In this document: positions 63,029-64,000 of the stretch, in pieces
Layout: every line of letters starts with the position of its first letter
How positions within the stretch are numbered: position 1 is the first letter of the stretch
Source of the DNA: Zonotrichia leucophrys gambelii
Taxonomy: Eukaryota > Chordata > Aves > Passeriformes > Passerellidae
Assembly (NCBI RefSeq): GCF_028769735.1
Contig: NC_088170.1
Location: 54,221,585-54,285,584, forward strand
DNA length: 64,000 nt
Direction of reading: 5' to 3'
Program-made: the position numbers and the translations under genes
Notes under the pieces: model-generated
Database searches by the model: none
Seen by the model: only the letters and a program-made list of their open reading frames with translations
What the model was told of the DNA's origin: nothing

Positions 63029-63150
63029 TTCACAGAATGGTTGAGGCTGGAATGGATGTCTGGAGGTCATCTGGTCCAACTTCCTGCTCAAGCAGGGTCA
63101 TCTAGAGAAGGTTGACCAAGGCAATGTCCAGACATTTTCTTTTTGAATAT
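63029..63150 (-). mobile_element. short CR1 LINE 3' end
   Basis: On the plus strand CACAGAATGGTTGAGGCTGG is followed by GAGGTCATCTGGTCCAAC, CTGCTCAAGCAGGGTCATC and CAATGTCCAGAC. This is the reverse complement of the avian CR1 3' end in the right order. The match stops at about TTTTTGAATAT (63,150). It is a strongly 5'-truncated insertion, better preserved than the one at 21,547. Confidence 0.85.
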
Positions 63151-63190
63151 TTGGTATGCAAGAGAAGGAAATTACTTGAATCTCTGCTGC

Positions 63191-63295
63191 TATTTTTTAA
63201 AAATTTATTATAATGCTATTACTATGATGTTATTATAACAATATTATTATTATAATAATATCTTTAATCATTATTATAATATCTTTTTCTCGACA
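63191..63295. repeat. AT-rich trinucleotide-like tract with palindrome
   Basis: Degenerate TTA/TAA units. The palindrome ATATTATTA (63,241-63,249) and TAATAATAT (63,253-63,261) is exact with a 3-nt centre. It begins about 40 bp beyond the CR1 break. Confidence 0.85.
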
Positions 63296-64000
63296 AGGAA
63301 TTTATTTGCATAAAGAGATTTCACCTCTGAAAGATCAAATATCTCACGACAATTGAATTTGTACTCTGAGTTCATGATTATCAAATAAAACAAAGAACTG
63401 AAAATTATAGATTCTCTGCATAGAAAGCAAAGACCTAATTATACATAAGCCATTAATATTAGGGACAAAGCTGCTGCATTTCATGTCTCTGGAACACATT
63501 TACTCTTTCTTGAATTTATAATGTTCTCTCCATAAATAAGGCCTTTCTTTTTTGATGAAGCTAGCTTTGCTTTGTAAAATATCTGTGTGTGAGGACTGGA
63601 GTTGAACTGGAACTGTACAGTGATGTTTGTGCTTTCATTGAACAGTGAATTAACCAGTATTGCACATGTATCAGTTTAATAGTCTCAGGAATAGTTTCAT
63701 GGTGATAGTTTCATGAGGTTCCTATCTAATATAAGTAAATATTGCTTGACCTTTCCTACTAATGATGCAGGAATATACAATGGACAGCACTATAAAACAG
63801 CCAGCATTTTAAAACTACACAGGGAACGCTGTTCATGTTTAAAATGATGAGTAATGGGCTTTTCACCTCTTCCTCTGAGGATCATAAATTGGGAGTGGCT
63901 TAGAATAAGTCATTCAAACTTCATTAACATAAAATTAATAGAAATCAACCGACCTTAATGGAAAATTTTACAAATAACTGAGTCTTTGTAGTTCATTGTG
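63296..64000. other. AT-rich non-coding DNA to the window end
   Basis: Nothing recognisable. No gene runs off the edge as far as I can see. Confidence 0.5.

Overview
The window looks like AT-rich, gene-poor nuclear DNA from a bird. The main evidence is the repeat content: 3' ends of CR1 LINEs with the avian-type terminal sequence, LTRs resembling avian ERVL and ERVK-like families, and almost no SINEs apart from one ancient MIR-like copy. A songbird is plausible, but that is an inference I cannot prove from this sequence. I found no protein-coding gene that I would defend. All open frames are short (about 140 codons at most), overlap on both strands, and either fall inside repeats or resemble no family I know. 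I found no convincing tRNA, rRNA, CRISPR array or bacterial-type operon. All repeat family names rest on recognition by eye, because no library search was possible.

Layout. Positions 1-29,100 are mostly single-copy AT-rich DNA. They hold a degraded ERVL-type LTR (about 12,056-12,630), a very short CR1 end (21,547-21,593), a weak LTR-like stretch near 1,290-1,600, a GC-richer unclassified block (9,480-9,800) and some low-complexity tracts.

Positions 29,100-45,200 are a cluster of retroelements. In order they hold an LTR-like segment (29,121-29,390), a plus-strand CR1 relic (29,779-30,150), a 316-bp solo LTR with a perfect 6-bp target duplication (30,793-31,108) and a minus-strand CR1 (31,443 to about 32,210). 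Next come a protein-like but broken segment (33,436-33,737) and a 20-unit (TCCCT)n array (36,111-36,213). An ERVL-type LTR follows whose two ends are separated by about 1.4 kb of other LTR-like DNA (38,800-40,618). The cluster closes with two more solo LTRs with near-perfect 6-bp duplications (42,767-43,459 and 44,573-45,182), which lie either side of an ATT-type microsatellite.

Positions 45,200-64,000 return to repeat-poor AT-rich DNA. They contain a MIR-like SINE relic (47,376-47,541), a 50-bp tandem duplication (48,457-48,556), a purine tract (51,020-51,070) and a short minus-strand CR1 end (63,029-63,150).

No genes act together here. The only recognisable functional signals are promoter and polyadenylation motifs inside the LTRs. 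The biology of interest is the insertion history of the 29-45 kb cluster and a few structure-forming sequences. I did not find a new gene system.
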